Assembly: GCF_038630985.1 (NCBI RefSeq)
Contig: NZ_CP152049.1
Span: forward strand, 6,935,501 to 6,999,500
Origin: Paenibacillus sp. FSL H8-0548
GTDB taxonomy: Bacteria > Bacillota > Bacilli > Paenibacillales > Paenibacillaceae
DNA: 64,000 bases
Reading direction: 5' to 3'
Below the pieces are notes generated by a model that saw nothing but the letters and a program-made list of their open reading frames with translations, did not search any database and was not told the origin of the DNA. Of this stretch, positions 46,511-54,441 are shown one piece after another; position 1 is the stretch's first letter, and every line of letters starts with the position of its first letter. Both the position numbers and the translations under genes were made by a program.

Positions 46511-47392
46511 ATGGGCAGCAAGAAAATGTCCGGATGGTGGCCTCAATTCGTATTCGTAGGTCCAGTTACCATCTTTTTTCTACTTATTATGATTATCCCG
46601 TTTCTGTTTGGCATGTACTACTCGTTTACCGATTGGAACGGCGTTGCGGGAACTGTCAATTGGGTTGGCTTCGACAACTTCAAAAAAATATTTACAAATG
46701 ATGCCGATTTCTGGTCATCGTTTTGGTTTACGATTCGCTTCACGATCGTTGGTGTTTTATTAACTAATCTAGTCGGCTTCTTCTTAGCCTACTTACTGAC
46801 GAAGAAGCTGAAAACCCGCAACGTGCTGCGGACAATCTTCTTTATGCCCAACGTCATTGGCGGCTTGCTGCTCGGCTTCATATGGCAGTTTATATTTGTA
46901 AAAGGATTTTCTACTGTCGGTGACATGACCGGCTGGTCCTTCTTCAACCTCCCATGGCTTGGTGATGAAACGACCGGCTTCTGGGGAATTACAATGGTAT
47001 TCGTATGGCAATCAGCAGGTTACCTGATGGTCGTCTATATTGCATCACTAACAAACGTATCGAAGGAAGTGCTTGAAGCTGCGGAAATTGATGGCGCGAC
47101 TCGGATGCAGGTGCTGCGCAGCATTATTTTACCACTGATTATGCCTGCGATTACGGTTTGCTTGTTCCTGGCTATTTCATGGTCCTTCAAAATGTTCGAT
47201 CTTAATCTATCGCTAACCAAAGGCGGACCATTCAAATCGACAGAATCCGTTGCCCTTAATATTTACGCTGAGGCTTTCCAGAACAACCGATATGGACTAG
47301 GTACAGCTAAATCGCTCATCTTCTTTATCGTCGTAGCTATTATTACACTTATACAGGTTCGCGTCACCAAGAGCAAGGAGGTTGAAGCTTAA
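46511..47392 (+). CDS. Sugar ABC transporter permease (MalF/UgpA type)
   Basis: 293 residues from ATG 46511 (GGGGAG 7 bases upstream); codons from 46487 lie before that site. Six helices with the ATPase-docking EAA loop VLEAAEIDGATRMQVLRSIILP. First gene of a permease-permease-binding protein set; the next gene starts within its stop (TAATG). Confidence 0.93.
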   Translation: MGSKKMSGWWPQFVFVGPVTIFFLLIMIIPFLFGMYYSFTDWNGVAGTVNWVGFDNFKKIFTNDADFWSSFWFTIRFTIVGVLLTNLVGFFLAYLLTKKLKTRNVLRTIFFMPNVIGGLLLGFIWQFIFVKGFSTVGDMTGWSFFNLPWLGDETTGFWGITMVFVWQSAGYLMVVYIASLTNVSKEVLEAAEIDGATRMQVLRSIILPLIMPAITVCLFLAISWSFKMFDLNLSLTKGGPFKSTESVALNIYAEAFQNNRYGLGTAKSLIFFIVVAIITLIQVRVTKSKEVEA

Positions 47393-48225
47393 TGGATACA
47401 AAAAAATATACCGGCAAGCTGTTCTTAACCGAAGCGGTTATGATCGTTATTGGCCTCTTGTTTCTTGCGCCATTCTATTTCCTGCTCGTTAACTCGGTTA
47501 AGCCCTTCGGCGAAATTATGACCAACTCGGCGAGCTGGCCGCAGGTGTTTAATTGGAGCAACTACTCTCGTGCCTGGACGCTGACAAGGTTCCCGCAGGC
47601 ATTTACTAATTCGATGATTATTACAGCGTCCACCGTTATTCTGACTGCACTGATCAGCGCAATGGGCGCATACCGCATGGTGCGTGCTGACACGCGTCTT
47701 AACCGTATTTTATTTATGTTCTTTGTAGCGGCTATGGTTATACCGTTCCAATCGATTATGATTCCATTGCTTCAGGTTGTTAACTGGCTCGGCGTCAACA
47801 ATAGCATGATTGGTCTTATTATGTGTTATCTCGGCCTTGGAGCTCCACTCTCACTGTTTCTCTTCCATGGGTTCGTTAAGGCGATCCCGCTTGAGATTGA
47901 AGAGGCTGCAACTGTAGATGGCTGCAATCCGATCTCCGTATTTTTCCGGATCGTGCTTCCACTGCTCAAGCCTATGCTGATGACGGTCATTATTTTGAAC
48001 TGTTTATGGGTTTGGAATGATTACTTGCTGCCATCCTTGATCCTGCAAAAGCCGGACATGCGGACGATTCCGCTCGCGACCTTCGCATTCTTCGGGCAAT
48101 ATACGAAGCAGTGGGATCTTGCACTGCCTGCACTCGTACTTGGCATTACACCAATCGTAGCATTCTTCCTGCTATTGCAGCGCTACATCGTTGAGGGAAT
48201 AGCAGCTGGTTCAGTGAAAGGCTAA
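47392..48225 (+). CDS. Sugar ABC transporter permease (MalG/UgpE type)
   Basis: 277 residues, six helices, EAA loop IEEAATVDGCNPISVFFRIVLPLLKP and the C-terminal AAGSVKG ending that is typical of the carbohydrate uptake CUT1 group. No ATPase gene is present, so it probably uses a shared MsmX-type ATPase encoded elsewhere. Confidence 0.93.
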   Translation: MDTKKYTGKLFLTEAVMIVIGLLFLAPFYFLLVNSVKPFGEIMTNSASWPQVFNWSNYSRAWTLTRFPQAFTNSMIITASTVILTALISAMGAYRMVRADTRLNRILFMFFVAAMVIPFQSIMIPLLQVVNWLGVNNSMIGLIMCYLGLGAPLSLFLFHGFVKAIPLEIEEAATVDGCNPISVFFRIVLPLLKPMLMTVIILNCLWVWNDYLLPSLILQKPDMRTIPLATFAFFGQYTKQWDLALPALVLGITPIVAFFLLLQRYIVEGIAAGSVKG

Positions 48226-48285
48226 CGCTTATAATTGAACAGCTGATTCCATATAATAAAACATTATTTAAGGGGGATTTACATC

Positions 48286-49575
48286 ATGAATAAGAAGCTG
48301 ACCATGCTTACGCTTAGCCTTGTGCTAGCTATGAGTATCGTACTATCCGCATGTGGCGGAAACAGCAACGAAGGTAGCGGAACATCTAAAGAGGAAGTAA
48401 AAACGGTAACTATTTTTCAATTCAAAACAGAGATCGTTGAAGGCCTAAACGAATTGGCCGTTGAATTCAATAAAGAATACCCAAACATTAAGCTGGATAT
48501 TCAAACGGTAGGCGGCGGTGCTGACTACGGTGCTTCCCTAAAAACAAAATTTGCTGCCGGCGATGCTCCTGACATTTTCTCCAACGGCGGTTATGCTGAA
48601 ATGGAAATGTGGCTGGACAAGCTGGAAGATCTCTCCGACCAGCCTTGGGTAAAGGATCTTTCCCCGCTAGCTGCTGAGCCTATGACCAAAGACGGTAAAG
48701 TGTATGGTATGGCGATGAACCTTGAAGGCTTTGGCTACATTTATAACAAAGATTTGTTCGAGAAGGTTGGCATTACTGAGCTTCCTAAAACATATTCTCA
48801 GCTAGAAGCTGCTGCAAAAACATTGCAAGCAGCCGGCATTACGCCTTTCGCTAATGCTTATCAAGAATGGTGGTTGATCGGCAACCAAGGAATCAATCCT
48901 GCATTTGCCCAACAACCAGACGTTGATGCTTTTATCGCTGGTCTGAACGACGGCACTTCAACAATCGTAGGAAACGAGAAGTTCCAAGAATGGGCTAAGC
49001 TAATGAAGCTTACAGTTGATTACGGCAACAAAAACCCGCTTACAACTGACTACAACACGCAAGTATCGCTATTTGCAAGCGGCGAAGCAGCTATGATGCA
49101 AGAAGGCAACTGGTCACAGGTTCAAATCGACAGTATCGCTCCTGATTTGAATGTCGGCGTTCTTCCTATGCCGCTTGGCGAGGATGCTGCTGCTAACGAC
49201 AAGCTGAACGTAGGTATTCCTGCCAACCTTGTTATCAGCAAAGAATCAGACGTGAAGGAAGAAGCAAAAACATTCCTGAACTGGCTCGTAACTTCTGATA
49301 TCGGTAAAGAATACATCGTCAAAAAGTTCAAATTCATTCCCGCTCTAACTTCGATCGTAGCTACACCAGAAGATATGGGCGATATCGGTACTGAGGTTTA
49401 CAACTATGTACAAGAAAACAAAGTTCTCGGCCTTCAATCTTCGAAATTCCCTGATGGCGTAACGCAAGAATTTGCTAGCGTAATTCAACAATACATCGCT
49501 GGCAGAATCGATGCGTCCGGTTGGGAAACTGGGATGCAAGGCGCATGGGACAAGCTTAAAGCCGACACTAAATAA
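48286..49575 (+). CDS. Sugar-binding lipoprotein, solute-binding protein family 1
   Basis: 429 residues: lipoprotein signal with lipobox LSAC (Cys23), then the family 1 fold with GDAPDIFSNGGYAEM and MMQEGNWSQ. The ligand is not readable; the family takes oligosaccharides. It is the last gene of the operon, 60 bp after the second permease with its own AAGGGGG ribosome binding site and followed by a terminator. Confidence 0.93.
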   Translation: MNKKLTMLTLSLVLAMSIVLSACGGNSNEGSGTSKEEVKTVTIFQFKTEIVEGLNELAVEFNKEYPNIKLDIQTVGGGADYGASLKTKFAAGDAPDIFSNGGYAEMEMWLDKLEDLSDQPWVKDLSPLAAEPMTKDGKVYGMAMNLEGFGYIYNKDLFEKVGITELPKTYSQLEAAAKTLQAAGITPFANAYQEWWLIGNQGINPAFAQQPDVDAFIAGLNDGTSTIVGNEKFQEWAKLMKLTVDYGNKNPLTTDYNTQVSLFASGEAAMMQEGNWSQVQIDSIAPDLNVGVLPMPLGEDAAANDKLNVGIPANLVISKESDVKEEAKTFLNWLVTSDIGKEYIVKKFKFIPALTSIVATPEDMGDIGTEVYNYVQENKVLGLQSSKFPDGVTQEFASVIQQYIAGRIDASGWETGMQGAWDKLKADTK

Positions 49576-49609
49576 TTTTAAATAAATCTAAATAACACTA
49601 AATAACCAA

Positions 49610-49654
49610 GCAGCCGCTTAACCGTCCATATGGAGGTTGAACGGCTGTTTTTTT
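49610..49654 (+). terminator. Terminator of the sugar ABC operon
   Basis: CAGCCG / CGGCTG and AACC / GGTT stems followed by seven T. Confidence 0.92.
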
Positions 49655-49663
49655 GCTTTGCTG

Positions 49664-50332
49664 CTACAAATATTGAAAAGCTATCGGAGCAATCTCATAG
49701 CGGATAACTCGTGCGCGATTGACACCGTAGGCGGGCAGCATCCAGCCTCTTGCACATAGCTGCTGCAGCCAGCGAACTGCTGTTTTGTGATCAACCTCAA
49801 AGTGGATTTCTACATCTTTTGGCCTGATCGGCTCAGCTTGCTGGATCGCCAATCGTAAAATCTCCTTCTCCACTAACCGTATACGCGATGTCGTCGATCC
49901 TTCAGGCAAATATCTGCTCATCACCAATCGAAGCATAGTTATACAAAGCTCAGCATTTTTCTCCACATCGTCGTAGGCGAATGAGATGATTGAATATCCC
50001 ATCGCCTGCAAAAAGGTTTCACGATTCAGCTCGTTGCAATATTTTTGCCGATCCATGTCGCGTACGTGCGCAGCATAACCTTTAATTTCAATAATCAATT
50101 TCATCCCGCCCAAAAGCCATGCAAAGTCGGCATAATACGATCTTCCTCGCCAATCAAGCACCTCATATTCGGGATGAAGATGCTGAAAGTCTCCCCTAAG
50201 AGGCCACCACACATTGCGTAAAAATAATGACTCTGCATGTCCATGTCCTCTTTCCAGCCTTCCGCGACGCTCCCCCGTCCTCCTGCCGATATGAAATTGA
50301 ATAAAGGAGCCATGCGCTTCTTCATATCCCAT
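49664..50332 (-). CDS. PD-(D/E)XK nuclease-like protein with C-terminal winged helix
   Basis: 222 residues. The first half has a restriction-endonuclease-like core: YYADFAW then KLIIEIKGY supplies Asp, Glu-X-Lys (D72, E85, K87 counted from the upstream ATG at 50341), followed by NRETFLQAMGYSIISFAYDDV as in Vsr/DUF559 folds. The second half (about 150-222) looks like a winged helix. No methylase or partner gene nearby, so not a classic restriction system. Start at 50332 is 9 bases from GAGAGG. Confidence 0.65.
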   Translation of the reverse strand: MGYEEAHGSFIQFHIGRRTGERRGRLERGHGHAESLFLRNVWWPLRGDFQHLHPEYEVLDWRGRSYYADFAWLLGGMKLIIEIKGYAAHVRDMDRQKYCNELNRETFLQAMGYSIISFAYDDVEKNAELCITMLRLVMSRYLPEGSTTSRIRLVEKEILRLAIQQAEPIRPKDVEIHFEVDHKTAVRWLQQLCARGWMLPAYGVNRARVIRYEIAPIAFQYL

Positions 50333-50452
50333 CCCAATCATCCTCTCTGAACAAACGTAAACAACTATCGTCTTCCTTTAAAGGCAAAGCTCGTTTCGCA
50401 GTGATAGATAAGTCTATTTATAATAGAAAACTTAAAAATTCTTATGTATAAA

Positions 50453-50500
50453 TAAAAAAACGTCCTGCCAACACTCACCAAGGAGTGTAAACAGGACGTT
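50453..50500 (-). terminator. Strong terminator upstream of the nuclease-like gene
   Basis: AACGTCCTG / CAGGACGTT outer and ACACTC / GAGTGT inner stem, eight T on the minus strand. It would end transcripts from the katA side. Confidence 0.9.
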
Positions 50501-51010
50501 CTTCGTCTCATGCATATGATTATAGGCTAAGTTGCCTAATTAGACCAGCCTCAAATATAAAGTTTTGTATTGTTCAGTTGTTATGCTTATTCCATAACAC
50601 AATAGATTCTAGCACAACTATATTTCACGTCAATCCCACTGAAAGTGCAGCATAGTTATTAACAGGAATAACTCCATCTAAACTAGCTTTACTTGAGGAT
50701 AAAATCGACTTAACAGGATTTTCTCCCGCTAAAATTATTCGTTACTCGTTAAACTGCCTTCTGCCGATAAATTAACAGGAGTTTTTCCATTTAAAAGAGT
50801 TAAACGGCTCAAATCAACGGAAATAGCAGGAGTTTTTCCCGTTAGTAGCATATTGCAGCATTTCAGCCATACAGACTGCGCTCCGTTAATCGGAATTGCA
50901 GCATTTCGGCCATACAGACTGCGCTCCGTTAACAGTTTCAGCGATTGCTAGTTTCTGTGGAGATACCAGAAATCTGAAGCATACTATTTTCGCTACGTGA
51001 CTAACGCTGC
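50501..51010. repeat. Modular repeat region (family D) after katA
   Basis: No gene. Contains repeated TTAACAGGA(G)TTTTTCCCGTTA-like modules (50655-50850) and a 38 bp tandem direct repeat, 50852-50889 and 50895-50932, 37/38 identical with a 43 bp period, that reads ATTGCAGCATTTC then CATACAGACTGCGCTCCG. Confidence 0.65.
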
Positions 51011-52465
51011 CTAGCCTTGCGGCATAAACTTCTGAATATCTACGCCAAGGTTCTGCGATAGCTGCATGCCTAAGCTGCGGTCCGCACGGAAGAAGTTGCA
51101 AATGGCGCGGAGACGGATATCATCATTCGTCTGCGCCAGCTCACCCGTCAAATTGGCAAGCAAGTTAGTCTGCTGGTCTTCAGACAGTGAGCGGAAGCGC
51201 TCGCCAGCTTGTGTGAAATCATCAGTTTTGTCAATCTTTTGGCGCCCGGCAGCACCTTGAAGAGCGACGTAAGAATCATGATAAGCTGCTGACTCTCTCG
51301 GGCTCTCCGACGAGCTGTTTGGCTCATAGTTAACAGTAGAGGGATTAGCATGCATCGTCATTGCTCCGTCACGCTGATGATTGCGTACAGGCGCATACGG
51401 ACAGTTTACCGGAATGTGCAAATAGTTCGTGCCTAAGCGGTATCGCTGAGCATCCGGGTACGAGAAGAGCCGTCCTTGCAGCAGCTTGTCCTCCGACGGC
51501 TCTATGCCTGGAACGACAGCGCTTGGCGAGAAAGCCGACTGCTCTACCTCTGCGAAATAGTTAACCGGATTCCGGTTTAACGTCATTGTCCCTGCCTTTT
51601 GCAGCGGGTACATATCCTCTGGCCATACCTTTGTCGCATCAAGCGGATCGAACGCATATCGCTCAACGTGGTCTAGAGGCATCAGCTGCACATACAGCTC
51701 CCACTCAGGAAAATCGCCTTGCTCGATTGCAGCATGTAAATCGCGGGTCGCATGATTAAAATCCTTACCCTGCATTTCGCTCGCTTCCGCTGCTGTAAAG
51801 TTGCGTACCCCCTGCTTGGACTTCCACTGATACTTCGCATAGACAGCCACTCCTGCAGCATTGATCCACTTGTACGCATGTACGCCAAAGCCGTTCATTT
51901 CGCGGTACGTGGCAGGTGTCCCATCATCCGAAAAAAGCCAAGTAAGCATATGAGTGGACTCAGGCGAAAGCGTCATAAAATCCCAGTAGCGTGCCGGATC
52001 TTGAAGATTCGTATGCGGCGCTGGCTTCAAGGAATGCACCATATCAGGGAATTTCATGGCATCACGGATGAAAAAGACAGGCAAATGATTGCCGACAATA
52101 TCATAGTTGCCTTCCTCCGTATAAAATTTAACTGCGAAGCCGCGTGGATCACGTGCCGTCTCCGGAGAGCCCGTTCCATTAATCACCGTTGAAAATCTTA
52201 CGAATACAGGAGTCTCCATTCCTGCTTCCTGTACAAAATGCGCTTTCGTATGGCTCTTCATACTTGCCTCTGTGCGGAAAACGCCATGCGCTCCTGCGCC
52301 CCGAGCATGAACGACGCGCTCAGGAATGCGCTCCCGGTCAAAATGTGCCAGCTTCTCCAGCAGGTGATAATCCTCTAGCAGTGCAGGCCCGCGCTGTCCC
52401 GCCGTCCGCGAATTTTGATTATCGCCGACAGGCGTTCCTTGATTCGTTGTCATATCGTTTCTCAT
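51011..52465 (-). CDS. katA: Catalase
   Basis: Haem catalase that dismutates hydrogen peroxide, 484 residues, small-subunit clade. Catalytic His in VVHARGAGAHG, distal Asn in DIVGNHLPVFFIRD, proximal haem Tyr in RLFSYPDAQRYRLG. No signal peptide. AGAGGTG lies 5 bases before the ATG. Upstream palindromes and the nearby PerR-like gene suggest peroxide control. Confidence 0.97.
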   Translation of the reverse strand: MRNDMTTNQGTPVGDNQNSRTAGQRGPALLEDYHLLEKLAHFDRERIPERVVHARGAGAHGVFRTEASMKSHTKAHFVQEAGMETPVFVRFSTVINGTGSPETARDPRGFAVKFYTEEGNYDIVGNHLPVFFIRDAMKFPDMVHSLKPAPHTNLQDPARYWDFMTLSPESTHMLTWLFSDDGTPATYREMNGFGVHAYKWINAAGVAVYAKYQWKSKQGVRNFTAAEASEMQGKDFNHATRDLHAAIEQGDFPEWELYVQLMPLDHVERYAFDPLDATKVWPEDMYPLQKAGTMTLNRNPVNYFAEVEQSAFSPSAVVPGIEPSEDKLLQGRLFSYPDAQRYRLGTNYLHIPVNCPYAPVRNHQRDGAMTMHANPSTVNYEPNSSSESPRESAAYHDSYVALQGAAGRQKIDKTDDFTQAGERFRSLSEDQQTNLLANLTGELAQTNDDIRLRAICNFFRADRSLGMQLSQNLGVDIQKFMPQG

Positions 52466-52480
52466 GATAGCACCTCTTCG

Positions 52481-52523
52481 ATTAGTTTATATATTTAGAC
52501 TTGATCTAAATCCTTAAACTAAT
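52481..52523. promoter_or_regulatory. Nested palindromes in the katA control region
   Basis: Inner ATTTAGA-CTTGA-TCTAAAT (52493-52511), outer ATTAGTTTA / TAAACTAAT (52481-52489, 52515-52523), both perfect. The core TTAGACT-T-GATCTAA has the 7-1-7 geometry of a PerR box, though it differs from the B. subtilis consensus. Confidence 0.65.
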
Positions 52524-52635
52524 CATATCGGATAGTGAGATGACTGTCATGAACACCCTATGAATGAAGGATGAACGTTTCATGAAGAGAAATCTCTACA
52601 TGAAGACGGGGAATTACAGAAGAAAAGCTGCTTGC

Positions 52636-53475
52636 TTATTTATCGCGAAGATCCGCAAGTCGATAGCCTGCACCGCGCACCGTAACGATATATTTGGGAG
52701 CAACAGCACTATCCTTAAGTTTTTTGCGCAAGCTCTTAATGTGAGCGTCAACCAGATTGCTCCCGCCATAGAAATGCAGTCCCCATACCGTATCAAGCAG
52801 AGATTCTCGCGAGAGCACCGATCCATCCGATGACATAAAATGCAGCAGCAAATCATATTCTGTCTTCGTAAGATCAATACGCTGTCCATTCCGATCAACG
52901 GTCATTTTCTTAAGATCTACCGTAATATCCTTAAACGAGCGAATCGTATCGGCAGATACAGCCTTAGCGGCAGCAGCTGGTCGATTTAGGAGCATGCGGT
53001 TGATTTGTTTAACCGCTTGCTCTGGCTTAGCAGGCCATACAAGCAGCTCTGCCGCTCCCAAAGCGAAGGTTCCGCGCGCTTCAAACGATTTCTCATCCAA
53101 CAATATGAGAACCGGTACGGCATGCAGATCCGCAGACTCCAGCAGCTCTGCCCCAGCCTGCAGCGTATTTCCAGCAGCTGCGTGGACGACAGGAATCGCA
53201 TCATAGACCAGCAGCTCCGGCTGCATGCTCTCCAGCATGCTCTTATTGAAGTCATGCAGCGAGAAAACATCGAAGCACTCGGACGACAACGCGATAAGCA
53301 AGCTTTTGACACGCTCAGGAAACGGACTGATAATCATGACTCGCTGTGTGATCGAGCACAGCATTCCGCTTTGCAGCAGTTCTTCCTCTGAGAAGCTGCC
53401 TGCATCGCTAGGCAGCAGCGCTCCCTCATTTACGGCAGCTTGAGCAGCATCTCCTATGGTTGTTTCGTTGCGCAT
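52636..53475 (-). CDS. Orphan OmpR/PhoB-type response regulator with degenerate receiver
   Basis: 279 residues. The first 45 are variable, then a receiver-like domain (about 45-165) in which the usual Asp-Asp metal pair is replaced by IISPF; only Asp92 and Lys150 remain as candidates. A complete winged helix (183-275, LTKTEYDLLLHFMS, YIVTVRGAGYRL) follows. No kinase nearby. Start lies 22 bp inside the PerR-like gene with GAGGGGG before it, so the two are coupled. Confidence 0.88.
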   Translation of the reverse strand: MRNETTIGDAAQAAVNEGALLPSDAGSFSEEELLQSGMLCSITQRVMIISPFPERVKSLLIALSSECFDVFSLHDFNKSMLESMQPELLVYDAIPVVHAAAGNTLQAGAELLESADLHAVPVLILLDEKSFEARGTFALGAAELLVWPAKPEQAVKQINRMLLNRPAAAAKAVSADTIRSFKDITVDLKKMTVDRNGQRIDLTKTEYDLLLHFMSSDGSVLSRESLLDTVWGLHFYGGSNLVDAHIKSLRKKLKDSAVAPKYIVTVRGAGYRLADLRDK

Positions 53476-53846
53476 GTTTCACAAACCCCCTCGATGACGA
53501 CCTGTGCGTGCTCAATTTTATATTTTGTCTCCAAAGCAACCTTCTGCAGCCATTCATTCGGCAGCTCGGTCAGCACTTCATCTACACGTCCACAAACGGT
53601 ACATACGATATGCTGATGCTCTTCCGTACGCGCATCGTATCGGCTGACCGCCTCGCCTAGCTTCATTTCACGAATAAGGCCTACATCGCTCAAATAACGA
53701 AGTGAGTTATAAACGGTGCCATAAGCGAAGTTATGGCCTTTTCCTTTCAGCCGATCAATGACATCTGCAGCTGTTGGATGATCATGTGCGTCCTGCACTA
53801 CCTCAAATATAGCTTTGCGCTGTATAGTTAAATTAATTTTGTTCAT
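53454..53846 (-). CDS. perR: Fur family regulator, PerR-like
   Basis: 130 residues. The regulatory metal ligands match PerR (His23, Asp71, His77, His79, Asp89, counted here), including Asp rather than Glu at the last position. Structural zinc cysteines are C82/C85 and C122/C125. Slightly short at the N-terminus. Expected to repress katA and itself when loaded with iron or manganese and to be inactivated by histidine oxidation. perR is assigned by these ligands; Fur or Zur is less likely. Confidence 0.82.
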   Translation of the reverse strand: MNKINLTIQRKAIFEVVQDAHDHPTAADVIDRLKGKGHNFAYGTVYNSLRYLSDVGLIREMKLGEAVSRYDARTEEHQHIVCTVCGRVDEVLTELPNEWLQKVALETKYKIEHAQVVIEGVCETCATKQP

Positions 53847-53874
53847 AAAAACATCATTCCTTCAGTTTAATGAC

Positions 53875-53912
53875 TTTAGACTAAGTATAAATACAATGAC
53901 TAAAATGGTCAA
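53875..53912 (-). promoter_or_regulatory. Promoter and probable autoregulatory site of perR
   Basis: Minus strand TTGACC (53907-53912), 17 bp, TATACT (53884-53889). TTTAGAC (53875-53881) and GACTAAA (53898-53904) form an inverted pair around the -10, with the same TTTAGA half as at katA. Confidence 0.7.
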
Positions 53913-54046
53913 CCGTCTGATCACTTACAGCGCTGCCAGCATTTAGACTGCTTTAAGCCGGTAAGCACGATCGAGGGCAAATAAGCCATCAAACATGCAT
54001 TGTATAAAAAATCACAATTTTTTTGTCGAAATAAATAAACTGAATA

Positions 54047-54075
54047 TTTACAAAATTCAAACAATGATGTATACT
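54047..54075 (+). promoter_or_regulatory. Sigma-A promoter of orphan transcription unit
   Basis: TTTACA (54047-54052), 17 bp, TATACT (54070-54075). Transcription would begin near 54082. Confidence 0.78.
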
Positions 54076-54170
54076 AAGCCTATACCAAACGAGAGGGGAT
54101 AGCCCATTGAAGTAGGTTAGCGAAGCATGTCTCACCAACTCGGGAAGGAGAAACGAAGAGTATAAATGAC

Positions 54171-54365
54171 ATGCGGGGAAAGCAGCGAAGCTCATTTGTC
54201 GATTGGTTGGATGTCAGGTACTTAACGGAAGGCAAGAATTTGAAACAAATCGAAAGGATGTTGATCGAGGTCACTCAAGCTAGGATCGAAGTCGATAGGG
54301 TTTGTAACAAATTCGAAAGGACGAGGAAGATACAAGGAAAGATTCGGATTGGAGCGTTTGAATAA
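54171..54365 (+). CDS. Possible small protein in the orphan transcription unit
   Basis: 64 residues starting MRGKQRSSFVDWLDVRYL, rich in Lys/Arg/Glu, predicted mostly helical, one cysteine. No membrane segment. The nearest Shine-Dalgarno (AAGGAG) is about 20 bases before the ATG, which is poor, and the ATG is within a predicted helix. It may be a real, translationally controlled peptide or an accident in a non-coding RNA. Confidence 0.35.
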   Translation: MRGKQRSSFVDWLDVRYLTEGKNLKQIERMLIEVTQARIEVDRVCNKFERTRKIQGKIRIGAFE

Positions 54366-54392
54366 ATTGAATAGTTCTCTACCAAGCAGGTG

Positions 54393-54435
54393 AAGGGCTT
54401 CTGGTTATCATTTGATAAGCAGAAGCCTTTCTTAT
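54393..54435 (+). terminator. Terminator of orphan transcription unit
   Basis: AAGGGCTTCTG / CAGAAGCCTTT outer and TTATC / GATAA inner stem, T-rich on the plus strand. It ends just before the converging cls gene. Confidence 0.88.
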
Positions 54436-54441
54436 TTGCGT

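Larger units (their letters stand above)
54082..54435 (+). ncRNA. Unassigned 350 nt transcription unit, structured RNA and/or small-protein mRNA
   Basis: Bounded by a good promoter and a good terminator. The first 90 nt can fold: GCATGTC (54125-54131) is complementary to GACATGC (54168-54174), closing a purine-rich loop with GGGAAGGAGAAACGAAGAG. The second strand of that helix contains the ATG of a 64-codon frame. Two imperfect copies of TTTG(A/T)AACAAA(T)TCGAAAGGA occur at about 54239 and 54301. I do not recognise a known RNA family. Confidence 0.5.

Noticed and set aside
49664..50332. Restriction-modification system
   Set aside because: No methylase or specificity gene near; only the nuclease-like fold is seen.
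50501..51010. CRISPR array
   Set aside because: Only two close copies with a 5 bp spacer and no cas genes; a tandem duplication fits better.
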